Source: Dicaeum eximium
Lineage: Eukaryota > Chordata > Aves > Passeriformes > Dicaeidae
Direction: 5' to 3'
Assembly (NCBI GenBank): GCA_013396995.1
Contig: VWZP01007832.1
Span: 2,176,711 to 2,240,710, forward strand
DNA length: 64,000 bases
The notes under the pieces are model-generated. The model was not told where the DNA came from. It saw only the letters and a program-made list of their open reading frames with translations, and made no database searches. The position numbers were made by a program, and so were the translations under genes. Of the stretch, positions 45,101 to 60,100 are shown one piece after another (position 1 is the stretch's first letter; every line of letters begins with the position of its first letter).

Positions 45101-48100
45101 CCCATTGGTAGGCCAGTGTATTAAGTTAGTTGCAGAGAGGAGTTGAAACTAAACTACTCTATGCCTTTTGAGGGACGTGGTGGAGGAATTTTAAAGTTAC
45201 AAAATAAAATAAGTTTCTGTGATTGCAGTTTAAGGTATCTAGTATTTCAGCAGTAAGTACTCTTAGTAATGTTTGTTGTGGAAATTAATTTGCCTCTTAT
45301 GCTTAGAACTTGTGTGCCTGATTAAATTAAAATGGATTTAAAGTTAAAGCATGAGTTGAATTGGATTCTCAAATGACAGTGTTGTTCGAAGTATGGATTT
45401 TCATAATGGACTTACTATGAATGTTGACTGGACAGAAAACCTCTGAACAGACAAACTGTGATTGGATGAACATAATTGCCTTCTTTTAAAATCACTGTAA
45501 TTAGGTGAATGTCTTACATGATGGACTGTTAAAATGTCTTGCAGGTGGATTCACCAATGAACTTGAGAAACCCACATGATTTGGTAATACTAATGAGACA
45601 AGAAACAACAGTTAACTACCTCAAAGAACTGGAGGTAAAGCATAACATTTAAGTACTAACTAATTCTGAAAATACAGATATTCTTTTCCCCATAGACTTC
45701 ATAGTGATAGTTTTAGATGGTGAAAATAATTTATTATTGGCAAAGTTCTTCTTCAATAAAAGGATGAAAAATTTTTCAGATCTCAAGAATTTGTTGCCTC
45801 AAGTCTGCCTAACTGGTCTCCGGTTGTATCATCCCTTGTTGTTAGCCATAAATCCTAACATTTTTTGCATAAAGTCACTAGATTATGTTGTACTGTATTT
45901 CAGAAGAACACAGAGCAAATCATCTCTGTTTTTCTTCAAGCCCATTTATTATTGAGAAGGGGTCTGAGACCACCCTTTTGAAAAGGGCTTTAATGAACTT
46001 CGAACTGATAAACTGAAGTCTAAATATGATAGGGGTTAGGTAAGCAAATGGCTCACAGCCCTTCTGGCCATGCACTCCTTTCTTGTGCCAGCTTTGGTTT
46101 TATCAGATTGGGATAACTAACTAAATGGAAAGCTAGGTGAACAAGAGAGGTAGCTGTAGGTGAATGGGCAAAGCAGGAGAACAGAAAATAAGCAGGACTG
46201 CCCCTGGTGTGACTGTATTCAGCCAGTCTTTCTCATCAGAGTATACTCTTTCTTGATGTGATGGACATTTTAGCTGTGGATAGAATAATCCTTGCAAGCA
46301 TTTTGGGTCATGGGTGTGGAAATTACTAATGTCCAATTTGTGGTATACAGGGGACTTCCAGCTGAAGTTACCAATTGGAAGTTCTTGTACAAATTGCTAC
46401 TAGTGTATATATCTCTATTGTTTCACAGTAGCATGTAATCAAATGTGTAAGGCTTTAATTAAAAACACATATTTTCTCATTTCACAGGTATTCATGTGCA
46501 GTACTATTCACATGTACTCATGTTCAGTTGTGCTTAGCACACTGAATGGTTAAGATGATGGTGATGATTTGTTGCAATGTCTCGTATTATTTCATAAGGT
46601 CTTACGGTGGAAAAAAGGGGGCCAAATGTGAAAAATTTGATGTACTTGTAGCAACCATTTCTTCTTTTCCTAAATGGCCTACCATGAATTTGGAATGCTA
46701 CTGGCCCACTTTGTAGGCAAACAGGAGAAATAAGGGGTCATTGAAGTTGTATTCTCTCTCATGAAAGTATTTCTATGCCATCCAAATCCTACAGATGTTA
46801 TAAAACATAAGGAAGTATTCCCAAAATTTGATGCAATTTTTTTTTTTAGATTTTTTTCAAATGAACTTTGTTTTAAGGAAAAAAGTTGGACTGTTGAATT
46901 GTAGCAACTATAGTGTTTGCTTTCATTGGTATTATATGCTTCTGTTTCCTTTTTTTCCCTACAGAAACAGTTAGTTGCTCAAAAGATTCATATAGAGGAA
47001 AATGAGGACAGAGACACAGGGCTGGAACAAAGGCATAATAAAGAAGATCCAGACTGCATTAAAGCAAAGGTGCCCCTGGGGGACCTAGATCTGTATGATG
47101 GCACATACATCACCTTAGAGAGCAAAGATATCCGGTAATAAGATGCTTTAATAAAGTGCTTTATATTCTGAGATTTTTACTGAATAGAAAAAAAAAATCA
47201 GCAGTACCTCTAAACACAAGAGAAAAATTACTAGCACTTACTTTCTTTAGATGGCAGTTTTTGTTTTGTGTTACTGTGGAATAAAGTTGAAACAACATCT
47301 GCTACTAGTTGTGAGCAGGTACAACATACAAGTGCTATTTCCCCAAAACTGTCTATGCTAGCCCTGTCCTGAAGCTTTTCCTTTCTCTTCCCAGTTCTAC
47401 CACTGTTACTCTGTACTGATATGACCAGACATGTGAATTAAAGTGAAATATGTAATGTAGAAGGGTGTGAATTTGCTTGAGTGTGCTTTCTGTGTTTTGG
47501 GCTAGAGACTTATTTTAGTGGAAACTGTCTTGACTTAAATTTGAATGAAATGCCATTGATTACCAAGCTGTTGAGCTTTCTGGTCATATTTTGTCCCCTG
47601 TGTTTAGAAAGTGAAGGATGAGCAGACAGTGTACTTGACATTCAGCTTCATTGGTAATTCATCTTCAGGAATGACTGTTTTGTTTTAGTTGTTTTTTTTA
47701 ATCATAATCACATGAGTACTTGAAGTGGGAAAAGATCAATTTTATCGTCATACACCTTCATTTGGACTTCTCATCACCTGTATTTGGGATTGGTTTGTTG
47801 GTTTCAGTTGAAGAGTCTGCATGCATTGCCATTTTCCTGGCAGATACATCATTAATCATAGCAGTGATGTGCTTGGTTGACACTGATACGTTTTGGAGGC
47901 TATCCAAATGTTGATATTTTCTCTAAAGCAGACAAATTTATGTACTTTATCCTATAGTCATGACATCCTGAAACAACTGAAATCTGGGAATACAACAGAA
48001 ATGGGCTAATGTGTTCAAACAGGGCATTTCTGTAATGATTAAATCAGAGTACTCTCTGTATCAGCTACCACACTGTCTCTTAGGAACTTCAGCAGGATTT

Positions 48101-51100
48101 TAATCTGCAGTCTGCTGTGTTGTGTTATTACATCCTCAGCCCTGAAGACTATATAGACACAAAGTCCCCAATGCCTCCAGACCTGCAGCAGCCAGACTGT
48201 ACAAAAGTTCTAGATCTTCCATACAGTATTCATGCTTTTCAGCACTTACGGGTAAGTGAGCAAATGCAAGTAAATACTTTTCCCCGTTAGGGAGAGGAAT
48301 AGAAAACTCCTACTGGCAGTTCTCACTCAAGGTTGAAAGGTATTGTAATCTTCTAAGACTGTTGCACACTTTTTTAAAACTACAGTTGGGCCCTGATTAA
48401 AGGACCTGCATATTGGAGGTTGTACCTGTTCCATCAGGTATACAGTTTCTCTTTTGTTATTTTCTGCCTTATTTTAGAGGACATTTTTAGGAAAATTTGG
48501 TCTTGAGTCTTCTAACTCAGTCCTGTGTTGTGAAATGTGTTTTCATAACACATTTCATTAGCAAATTGGAGCTTTCATTGGAACTACTACTAGCTTATGA
48601 ATTGGCTCAATTGAAATTTGCAGAGTGCTGAACAGGGTCGTTAAAATGTATGAAGATTCAGAATCAAAAAATTGTTTGCAGTTTTTTTGGTAGCTCCTAA
48701 CAAACCTGAATGTGTGTTTAGTATCTGAATGCCAAGCTCTAACCCAGAGGGTGAGATAATTGTTCCCTACTAGTACAAAGTTCAGCTGCTTTAGGAAAGT
48801 TACAGTGGACAAGTGGTAGGAAAACTGGTTTTGTCAACAGCATTATATAAGCAGAGTTTCTAACGCAGATGCAGCTTTAGTGCTTTTATCTTGATATTTA
48901 TTTTATTGCAAGTCTTTTAATCAATAAATAAGGATTTTCTTACAGCTAAACACTAAGTGGAGTTTTTTTAGCTCTGTTCCTGGGTCTGGATGTATTTTTG
49001 AAAGAAGTGTGTTTGTGCTTGGGGAAGGAAGAAAGAGAAGAGGTGTAGGGATACTTCCATTGTGTGCATGTAACCTGACAACCCTGACTTAAGTGCTTCA
49101 GTGGTCACTAGTGAAATCAGTAGCTGCCAGATACACAGTGCTACCAGAACTGAATATTTCCCCTGTAGAACTCACAAGCAGAGGCTGCTTTTGGCTGCTT
49201 CTGCTGTTTTCCTATCTGCAATAGTACATATTATTATCTGTCAGAGGTGAAATTGTTATATCAACTCCCAGAGATCTTGAAAGGAAGACAAGATTGTATG
49301 ATAACCAAGCCGTACGTTTTCCTGGGAGTCATGCTTTTGTTTATATTTCTCTACTCTTAAGTGTCAGCAAATACCTGTATTTAAATACCTGTATTCAATT
49401 TTTATTTTAGGGTGTCCAAGAAAGGGTTAATCTTTCTGCACCCCTGTTACCTAAAGAAGATCCAATCTTCACATACTTATCACGGAGGCTGGGAAGAAGT
49501 ATAGAGGAAATAGGTCACCGTATTTATGACGGGCTCATGAAGGTATGAAACTGTAATCTTGCTGGATGCACAAAAAAGAGTGCTGGAAAGGTCTCAAAAG
49601 TTTAGATAGACCTCGTACAAGCAGTCAGATCCAGTTCTGCACATGTATTTTTGATTTACAGCTCAGTTTCAAAAGGCAAACAGACCACTTTCTGATAGGC
49701 AAGTAGAGGCAGGAGAAGGCATCAGCAAAGCCAGTAAATAGATACTTGCTGTCATCTTTAAGGACTTAGGTAGTTATGTTGCCTAGCAAGCCACTTTCAT
49801 TGCTTTGTCAGGGTAGTAAGAGTTTTTAAACAAAAAATACAGATACTTGAAGAGCAAAGAAGAATCAACAGTACTGAAGTGTGTATGTTTTTGTTAAATG
49901 TCTTCCTGCAAAACCTAGGAACCTTCACTGAACTCCAGCTAAGATGGTGATGCTTACTGTCACCTCTCATATCATCTCATTTTGTATTTTTACCTACCTG
50001 AAATGCAGAAATTCTGTTTCTTTAATACATTCATATGCTAGTTCAATGTTCCTAAACATGGACAACTGTTGCCAAATGGCAGCTTTCCAGTGGAAGAGCA
50101 TAGCTTAGAGCAGCTAAGCACCAACTTTGGTGCTCAGCTTTTCATCCTATAGTAATTAAAGCCCTGATTAACCTTTTAGTTCATGTGTTAGTAGTTAGTA
50201 CAGTTCATGTGTTTCTCTCTACTGCAGAACTCTTCTTCCTGGGTACTCTATAACATGGCTTCTTTTTACTGGCGAATAAAGAATGAGCCATACCAAGTAG
50301 TAGAATGTGCCATGCGTGCCCTTCATTTTTCTTCAAGGTAAGAATTGCTAATAAGGATTTCTTCTCAGATTGCTTTTCTAGTTATCCTAGTTAATCAACA
50401 GGTTTTGGTTTCTAATATGGTATGCTAAGGAATAATCTGTGTTACTTGTTCTTGGTCTCTATGTGCTATACTAGGCATATAAATAGTTGAGACATTTTTC
50501 TAGCAAGAGATATGTTTTTATGTGTGACTAGCAAATCAATGTATTCTTGTGCATGATTCTTACACAGTCTTACCTTTCTTTAAAGTTAGTTTTTAATTTT
50601 TTTCATTTTTATTTTCTTTTATTCTTTCAGGCAAAATAAAGACATTGCACTAGTAAATTTGGCAAATATTTTGCACCGGGCTCACTTCTCTGCAGATGCA
50701 GCTATTGTGGTTCATGCAGCTCTGGATTACAGTGACTTCTTTACCAGCTACTACACTTTAGGAAATATATACGCGGTAAATACAATCTTTATTTTCCAAG
50801 ACTTGAAGAAAATCAGTATTACTTAATCTTTTAGGGTTGACTTGTAATGGTTTACTCCTTTACAGTGTGTCTTGTGCTCCACGTGCATCTCATGCTTAAT
50901 GCTTAAGATTCTGTCAAGATACTTTTATTCTAAAGTCTGTCTTTTAGCAAAGGCTTTTATCTGCACCTGGAAAGAAATTCTAGTAAAATTCTTCTGCAGC
51001 CTTTCTTTAATAGATGTAGTGGCTTGAGTGTCAGAAATGAGAGGCTGCTTGTTACCATAAATTAAAATTTAAGTTAATGGCTTCTTTAAAAAGTGAGTAT

Positions 51101-54100
51101 TGTTTATTAAATATTACTGCACAATGGCTAATTCCCTCTCTCGGTTATTCTTTAGATGCTTGGAGAGTACAACCACTCAGTCCTGTGTTATGATCATGCT
51201 CTACAGGCCAAACCAGGGTTTGAGCAAGCTGTAAAAAGGAAGCATGCTGTCCTATGTCAGCAAAAACTTGAGCAAAAATTGGAAGCCCAGCATAGGTAAC
51301 TAAAGTATCCCAGTGGCAATGTATACAATCTAACTTCTGTAGTTCTGTTGCAGCAGTTATTTACATTTAAAGAAGAATTCTTTTTAAATTCGTGTACTTC
51401 TTTGATTATGCAATAGAATTAAGCATAAGAATACTTTAGGAAATGTACAGTTAAAATGTGCAAGAGTGTAGGAAAAGGTGATATTCTAGAAAGCATTCAA
51501 AGTAAATCTTCTCTGTTTAATTTCCAAGATCACTTCAGCGAACATTAAATGAATTAAAGGAATATCAAAAGCAGCATGACCATTACCTTAGGCAACAAGA
51601 TGTTTTAGACAAGTACAAGCTCATCCAGGAGGAACAAATCTTGAGGAACATCATTCATGAGACACAGATGGCAAAAGAAGCTCAATTAGGTACAACTTTT
51701 TAGTGTTCATGCTCATTAAAGCAATGAAATATGGCACATATTCAGATAAGTGTCAGGATATAACTTCTTCATTTATTAAGATGGCCCTGAGTGGCTCTTG
51801 TGTTTTGCTTATTAAAACAAGAGATTGCAGTATATTCTTGAACAGGGGATTCCTTTTGAGTCTTTTGAGGTTGGAGTTTCCTCTGGGCTGATAGAGTAAA
51901 TAAAAAGGATTGACCAAACTGGGGGCGGAGAGCTTGACTGTCTTTTGTCTTCTCAGAAACCACACTTCACTAGTATAAAAAAATATTTTGTGCTCTGCAG
52001 GGAACCATCAGATTTGCAGACTGGGCAACCAGCAGCATAGCTTGCACTGTCAGTGGGATCAGCCTGTTCGTTATCACCGCGGAGACATTTTTGAAAATGT
52101 GGAATATGTTCAGGTTTGTCTGTCAATTGATACCACTGCTTCAAGCTGCATCCCATTTGCTTTATAAGCAAAATAATTTTAATTTTTTCAGGGTTGACAA
52201 AAGGACTACATTTTGGGTGTGGTAATTATGGTGAGAAATCTTAGTCTCTTTCTTTTCCAGAGTGCAAAGTATTTTAATGCACATTGCTTTTGATATTAAT
52301 ACAAGCCGAGAGACTGTGAACTACAGAAATACAGAGGGTTTCTTGTAAAAGGCTTTGTTTTACCTAGAAAAGAGAATGACTTGAATTCAAAACCTTCATT
52401 TTAGTCCAAAGCCTTAGTTTCCCATGATTGCACCAAGAAAATCTGGTACAAGAGTACTAAGAAGTTTTGGAAACAAGGTGTGTACTAATACTGAAAATCC
52501 AGAATGACAGCCACCTAAGCAACACTTCTGCTGTGTTAGAACCAAAGATAAGATTTCAGTTATTTTGCAATGTGGAGTATGTTCTAAAGTTTCCCCTTAA
52601 CTAGTTTAAGAAATAGGAATAATTACTTTTAATTTTGCTGTTGTCTTCTTGTCTTTGATTGTTTTTACTATTATAGTAATTATAAATTCAAATTATTGAG
52701 ATAATTCTGAAAGGCATGAGTCATAGCAATTCTGACTTGATCTCAAGCTGTGCAATCTAGATAAGTAGATTTTATTTGTGGTCTATTACAAGTATCTGCT
52801 TGGTACCTTTTAGCATTTTTCCTTGATTTGCACTTGTTTTCATTTTTGCACGTGTTTTGCATATGTTTTGCACGTGTTTTCATTTTTGAGTTATTTACAG
52901 TATGAATGTTACTCTTGCATGATCTGAGTGGATCAAGAGGGTTAAATTCCTTTTTTTTTCCTGCTACCCACATTTCGGCTCATCAGTGACGCTTAAATGA
53001 CATAAGTGGGGAGGGGAAATAACATGGAGAAATTCAGCAAGGAATGTACCATCTTCTTTATTAAAATTTGTCTTTCTGTTGTTTGTAGTTTGGTGAAGAC
53101 TCTTCAACTTCTAGTATGACATCCATGAGTTTGGATCTTCATGCAAACCAAAGTGTTCACAGCCAGTCCTTGCAGTCTTCCCCTGTGGCTCGTTCTGTTG
53201 TTTCAGTGTGGAGTGTGGAACCCAGCAGAGTGAGTGAAGGGGATGAGCTTTGCCCTTTCACAGAGGAGGAGTGAAAGTGAATCCTCTCCTTGTTTATGTG
53301 AAACTTCTTGGTGTTTGGGCCACAGTTTTGACGTGTAACAGCACTGGAGAATGTAGCATTCTGAATTTCTTCAACAAACAAGCATCTGTCTAGTTTCTCT
53401 GTACTGATTTTCATCCTCTGAGACTACTGGAGCACAGAGGGAGTTGTTCTGTAAACATTTGCTGCAAGTAAAGCAGTACAGCTAAGTAAAGATAGAAATT
53501 TCAATGGCTGATGTTAAAAAAAGATGGAAAAAATAATAGTTTAAAAGATCTGGTTTGCTCTCTTTTTTTTTCTTCAGACTATCCTTTAATATCCATTTTA
53601 TTACCTTGTTCATTAGAATATTAAAAATGTTGAGAAAATATTAAAGGTAACTCCTTTTCTCCTTAGGACAAACAGCATATTCTTTGGCCTCAGCGGTCAG
53701 AATGCATGAAATCTTTCCCCAAAATTCCTGACCCAGAAGAACTGCCAACTTACTTCTTGCCTCCAGAAAATAGGGGATTCAGGCAAGTGTTGTTTTTTAA
53801 AAGCTGTATTTGTGAATCTTTACTTTATGGGTGAAGAGTGTTTTCTTTTTTGGAGAGGACGGATGCATTAGTAGTCAACAGCAGAGAGGTGTTCAAACTT
53901 TTTTCTCTGGCCTTTGCACAGAAGGAAGGCATTTTCCTTGAGTGTTGTCTTTGCTGTAAGTATAACAGCCAGATCCAATTTCATGGTGATTCTTCCCTGA
54001 CTGTTAGTCCAGGGTGAGCATATTAAATACAGACAGAATTAGGATTGAAGCACAAGTCTGAATGTCTTGTAAAATATATTAACAAAAAAAAATACCTTGA

Positions 54101-57100
54101 GAGAGAGAGAATGAGGTGGGCACCTATTTAATAACTGCGGTTAACTCTTGTACATTACATACATCCTCTTAGCTTTAGTTATGATGACAGAAAATGATGA
54201 AGACTAGGAAGCAGTAAAAAAGGATTAGGAGTAGAAAACTCCAGCTCGTTCCTTTGGGACAGAGGTAGAAAATCAGCTTAGTCATTTTATTATATAGGAT
54301 AAAATAAATGTGTCTGTACTGCAGTAGCTAACTTACATAGATCAATGCAGCGTTGTAATACCCTAGTCACTTAAATTATAACAGTGGTAGTAAAAAAGCT
54401 GTTTTGTACTACCTAGTGAGTATAATATTAGTATCGAGCTTGTGTTAAAGGTTCCCATTTGCAAACATCCAGCAGCTTCCTTTGGAAAAAAAGTTTTCAT
54501 CTTAGAATGTTCTTTTACATAATTTGGCTACCTCTTGATGTTTTTGAAATCAAGTTTTCATGTAAAAAAATTCAACTTTTTCTTATCACGTATCTGTTTA
54601 GTCCCAAATTTCATAGAATCCTTATTAGCATAATATGAGAACCTTCTGTTATCTCTATTGCACTGTTCATTGTTCTTGTTATCCTGTGGTTAAAAATGGA
54701 AAGTAAAGACCTTATGAATTACTTTTCAAGGGAGGAGTGGTCCTTGAGTTCTTCATCTTTGCAGCTCGTTCTCATAGAAGTCTGCAGTATAAGGCTTAGC
54801 AGATTCTTGTATTTCTACATGATGACATGCAGCACATGCTGTTAATTTGTCTTGGTTCTTCTTGTTGCTAGAATCCAGCCAATACTGGATATCCCAAGAG
54901 ATACTGTTGAGCATGGAGAAGCACAGGCACCAGATTGTTCTTCCATTACTGATGCTCGTAATAATGAATCTCTAAACATACTCATCAAGGAACTAGACAC
55001 TAATCTAGATTTGAAATTCAGGGTGCCAGATGATCAAGCAAGACAAGTAAGAGATGGTTTTTTCTTGGTTCTCTTCTGGTTTAAAATCCTCCTTTTTATT
55101 GCCTTAAAAATGTTATTCAGATCATGAAAGATTTTGATATTTCAAGGTAATCAGTACTTCTGAAAAATGTGGGCAAATTCTTTCTAACAGTAATAGAGAA
55201 AGGGTTAACTTGTCTGACTTCTTTCAGATGCTTACCAAAAGCACACAAAGTGGGAAATGTAATTTACTCTTTGAAATCGCATCTTTATTTTAAATCTAAC
55301 AGTCAGTTGATATGATTAATTTCCAAGAGCTACTGTATTCTACCAAGCTGGTAACTGCATAGTGCATTCTGGAGATTGGTTGCTTTAAGTGTTATGTGTT
55401 CACTTCCTCTTTTTAGAACAATATATTTATTATTCCTTTGCTAAAGAGAAGATTTAAGGAAGCAAGTGTTGAATGGTTCTTGATCTTGACTGTAGATCAA
55501 GTAGTCAAGTAGATCTTGACTGTAAAATTTATTCAGTAGTTTGAGGAAAAACAGATCTTTGTGTTCCAGGTTTTGCATTCTCGTATCAACAATGAAAGTA
55601 TTACACTGACGAAGATAGGGATGTTTCTAGATCATGCCATGAAAAAGGTACGTCAATTTGTCACATGAGATTAATCCAGAATTCTTACTAGAGATTTGTT
55701 TTTATACTTTTAAAGTAGTCAGTGATGCACTAGAAAGGAGTTTATTCGCTGCCTGTAACTGAGATGAAACTAACTTAAAAAGCCATGTTTACAAGTAAAG
55801 CAGAAATACATAGAGAAGTATCTAATTTAGCTTAATGTGGACCAAACAGCCTGTAGTTGCTTGTTCTTGTTGCAAGGATATAGAGCAGCAATATATTAGC
55901 TAATTCTGGCAGTCATTTGCTTAATTGGGAGAAGTAGCTTGGAACTACTCCTCCATCTGCCACCCCTTCCTGCATGCCTGCCTTGTGCTCTTCCTCCTCC
56001 TTCCCACTACTCTGCTTTTCCCCCTACTCTGCCTCCAAGGAAACCAACCCTCTGTCAATCTTCTGTCAGGATAATTAGCACTCTGGGGCAAAGAATGTAC
56101 CTCTGTATAGAGCCCTGTGGAATGCCACCTCCATCTTGCGTGGGGCCTTTGAGAGTCAAATGACAGGAAGCATTGAGAGAGACGTTGACTCTTTGACATG
56201 TCAAGCTGATTTCTCAATTTAACTTTCTTGTAGAAGTTGTCTCAAGGTATTACATGTAGATGCTTTTTAGTCTGAAATCAGTGTCATTTAATATGTGCAT
56301 CTGTCTTAACCAGGAGAAAAATGAGCAGTAGGAGTTGATTCCTATTATTATGTTGTTCAGAACAGTCCTATGAATGTCTAATGTCTTACTGTGCAGTGCA
56401 TGAGTATTTTGGTTTTAACTGTACTATTCTGTTGCTATCATGCTAAAAGCCTGATAAAATGCTAATAACTTGCTGAGGATTTAGTTAGGGAGATCATTGA
56501 GACCTGTGAATGGAGAGTAATTTAGTGAGGAGTTTGGAATGAATAACATGCAAGTAATGTTAGGTATGTGCATTGCAAAACACATACGGTAATAATTGTT
56601 ATTAATAATCTTGAAATCACAGATTATGTAAGGTACTCCAAACAAAGAATATTGTATCATGTTGATATCTTCCAGTTCATCTAGAAACACAGTTAGGACC
56701 CTTCTGTGGGAGGGGTTTTTTAAAGCCTGGAACAAAAATATTCTTACTATCTCAACATAGTATCACTGTTTTGCTTCCTTAATCCTAGCTTCATGTTTCC
56801 TACTCAGGCATGCATGTGGGCTTTAAACATGTAGGTAGGACTGAACATCCATTTTGGGTGTTGCTTTTAGACTGTAAATATTTTGTAGAACTGGATAATA
56901 CAGAATGATGAAAATATTAAAAACTAGAACATGCTTCTAAATAATTTCAAAGTGCATCTGAAAGTGGATGCTTTACCTACCTCTGTCAACCTGCCAGTAT
57001 TTTTAAATTTTGGTATTTCTCCTCTAGGTTGAATGCTTCTTTTTGCTGTTACAGGTTAAAGAGGAGGAAGGAACATTTCAGGGTCTATTTGACACTCCTC

Positions 57101-60100
57101 CATTCTTTCACCTGCCCTCACTTATTGCTTACTATTTTATGATCTTTAAACAGTATTGAATGCATGCCAGTTGTCACCTTTCATAAGACAATTAGATAAC
57201 TAAATCTAAGAAAAAAAACTCTGAAACCTTAAATTGACAGAGAAAGGTAATGTTAGACAGAGGACCTGGAAGCACATGTAACTGTAATTTAATAGCTGCC
57301 TGCCTTTCAAATTCTAGCATTTTACATAGGTCTGTGATCTGTGTTTGTATAATTTTAAGACTCTGAAGTGGCCCACAAGTGTTGCTTCCTGTAGTGAACT
57401 AACCATTATTGCTTGTACATTTTAAGGGATTTTGTGGCCATGATACAAAGCATTCCTATGAGTAGAGTGTGAGAAACAGCTGCTACTAAATTACAGTTCA
57501 GCCTGTAAATTGTGTCCATTTGAGTAGAATTGAGCAGATTGAATAATATGCTAATAGTCACAGTGAAGTCTAATTTTTATCTAGTTACCAATGTAGTATG
57601 CAAGAGTGAGTTCTGTTTGCTTCTTTAATATTAAAGAGCAGGCATTTCTGTCTTCCTGAGACACCTCTTTGTGGGTGTTTTTATCCTTTTCCCTGACTCT
57701 CCTATAGCCAGAAGATCCTCTATGGCTTGTGCTTAATGAAGCTGGATTGTACTGGCGTGCAGTTGGAAATAGCACCTTTGCTATCACCTGTTTGCAAAAA
57801 GCATATAATTTGGCTCCACATGAGTATCAGGACATCCCTCTGGTCAATCTTGCTAACCTCTTGTTTCATTATGGTCTTCATTCGGATGCCAGCAGGCTCC
57901 TGCTGAAGGCTTTGGCCATCAATGCCTCTGAGGTAAGATGATGGGGTTTGTGTTTGCTCAGCAGTGAATGTGTTTTCCCTCATTATTTTCTAAATACATG
58001 TTACTTGTGTTTACCTGTGCATGCAGTTCATCTTCCAGCTTGTGATTTGCAATGGATGTTAATTTTCATATAAATTCTTGACTGCACCAGAGGTGATGCT
58101 GCTTGTTGAGAGTATAAACATCTAGAGAAGTTCTTGTAAATCAGTGACAGACTTCTAGCCTTCCAAAACCTGTATTATCAGCAGTGCCTCCAGGGAATTT
58201 AATCCTGGTGTTTGGCAACATTTTAAGCTAAAACAGAGATCTGTCAAGCTGTCAGCATTGTATCTTGATTCTTAAAACCCTTAAAGTGGCGTGTATGTCA
58301 CCAAGATCTTTATAGACATCTTTCTGTGACACTTGACTTCTTATCTGTACAGTTTTATTTGTCCCTAGATTTTGTCTATATACATAAAGGAAAACATGTT
58401 CTAGTTGTTTGGTGGCTTTACTTCCAACCATAGATTCAAACCAGTTTTTTGTATTTCTGAACATTCTCTGGGTTGTCACCTATGTCATATAGGCAGTTTC
58501 TGTATGAGCTGTTAGAACTACTGGACTGGCTAGAACAGTTGTGAAAAGAAAGGGGGAGGGAATGGCATAGCAGGGAACACCTTTTCTCTAGCAGATAATT
58601 TTGGTCTCACATCACAGACACTTCAGTAAGAAGTTCAAGTGACGTCTTTCCTGTGCTTCTACCTTTCTAGTTACATTACCAGCATTTAAACTTGCCAGGC
58701 CATCAGTCACCCAGCACATAAAAAAGCTAAAAACAGAATGTTTATTCAGTGTAGCATTCAGAAACTAATTTTCAAGTGTTGGAAAGGAATGTAGTCCATT
58801 TGGGTGGCAGGTAAGAGTGCAAAAAGGAATTACAGAAAGAACTATGCTTGAATGATGTGCCTTAATAAGAACATACGAAAACACAGCCTTGGAGGGGAGG
58901 AGCCTAGGAATCCTTAGGGTCATGCTGTGTGAGTAGAGCTTTTCTTGAAAAATACTTGCATATCCTGCCTTGTTACAGTAATGCCTGCTAATGGTTTTTT
59001 TCAGGTATACTCAGTCCTGTAATACCTATTGTACCAGAAAACCTAGCAGGAGGCATTGTAATTGAATGGTATTTCCTGGAATATAATGGAAAGTAAATAT
59101 AAGTTAAAATTAATTACAGCTACTGGGAATGAAAGATGTGCTCCATCAGGAAAAGCTGTTAAAAAGAAAAAAAATCCTGTTGCTCAGCTTGTGCAGTTTT
59201 CTGAATGCGGAGTTGGAAAAATCTTCAGCTACTGCTCAGTCTTCACATTTTTAGATAATGAATGTAAAAAACTGTTTCAGTGAGAAAAACGACTGCTAAA
59301 TTACAATGCTCTAGTCATTATTCTAGCAGCGTGCTGTTAATTGCAGCAAATGACTTTGTCCAAGTGAAGGACTTTTCAGTCAACCAATAAATGTGATGCT
59401 TTACTGTGTGCCTGTATTAAAGTGTCGAGTTCTACCCAGTGAAGGTGGTGTTCATAATCTTTACTTTAAAAAAAAATACTTATTTTAGGGATAGTAGCCA
59501 AAAGCAGTAGACAAAAATACTGTTTTACAAAGAATTGAAAGGCATAAATGTGTACCCCTAGGCTAGTGTGACACTGGTGTTTTCAGTAACCTAGCTTTGC
59601 TAAGGTAAATCTGAGCACTCCTGGCAAGTGCAATGCATCTGTCCTGCTAGAACACTAGTGGGTTTTTTTTATTTTTTGTGGACTTCTAATGATTCTAAAT
59701 TGCCTTTGCATATTTCAGTTTAGTCCTTTGGCATTCTCTGCAGTAAGCATTATGTTTCTGATGGTTTTAAGTACTTAATGTTTCATTTCAGTTTGTGTGT
59801 ATCTAACAGCTGGTTTTTTATTGTAGAAAGATGGAATTCCTAACAGAACCCTATGGCAAAACAGCTTTTGGTTACCACCAATGCATCAAGCTGTTAGCTC
59901 TCCATTGTAAGAATAGGCAGTGCCTGTTTAGGAACTTTACTAAATTCTTTCCCACCAAATGTGGGAGGGTGTGACTTGACAAGGGTATTTCCTAGTTGGC
60001 TTCAATCTTAAAACAGTGAATATACTTATGCTGCAGTGTGTTGCTCTTTTCTTCACAGCCCCTGACTTTTCTGAGCCTAGGAAATGCATACCTGGCTCAG

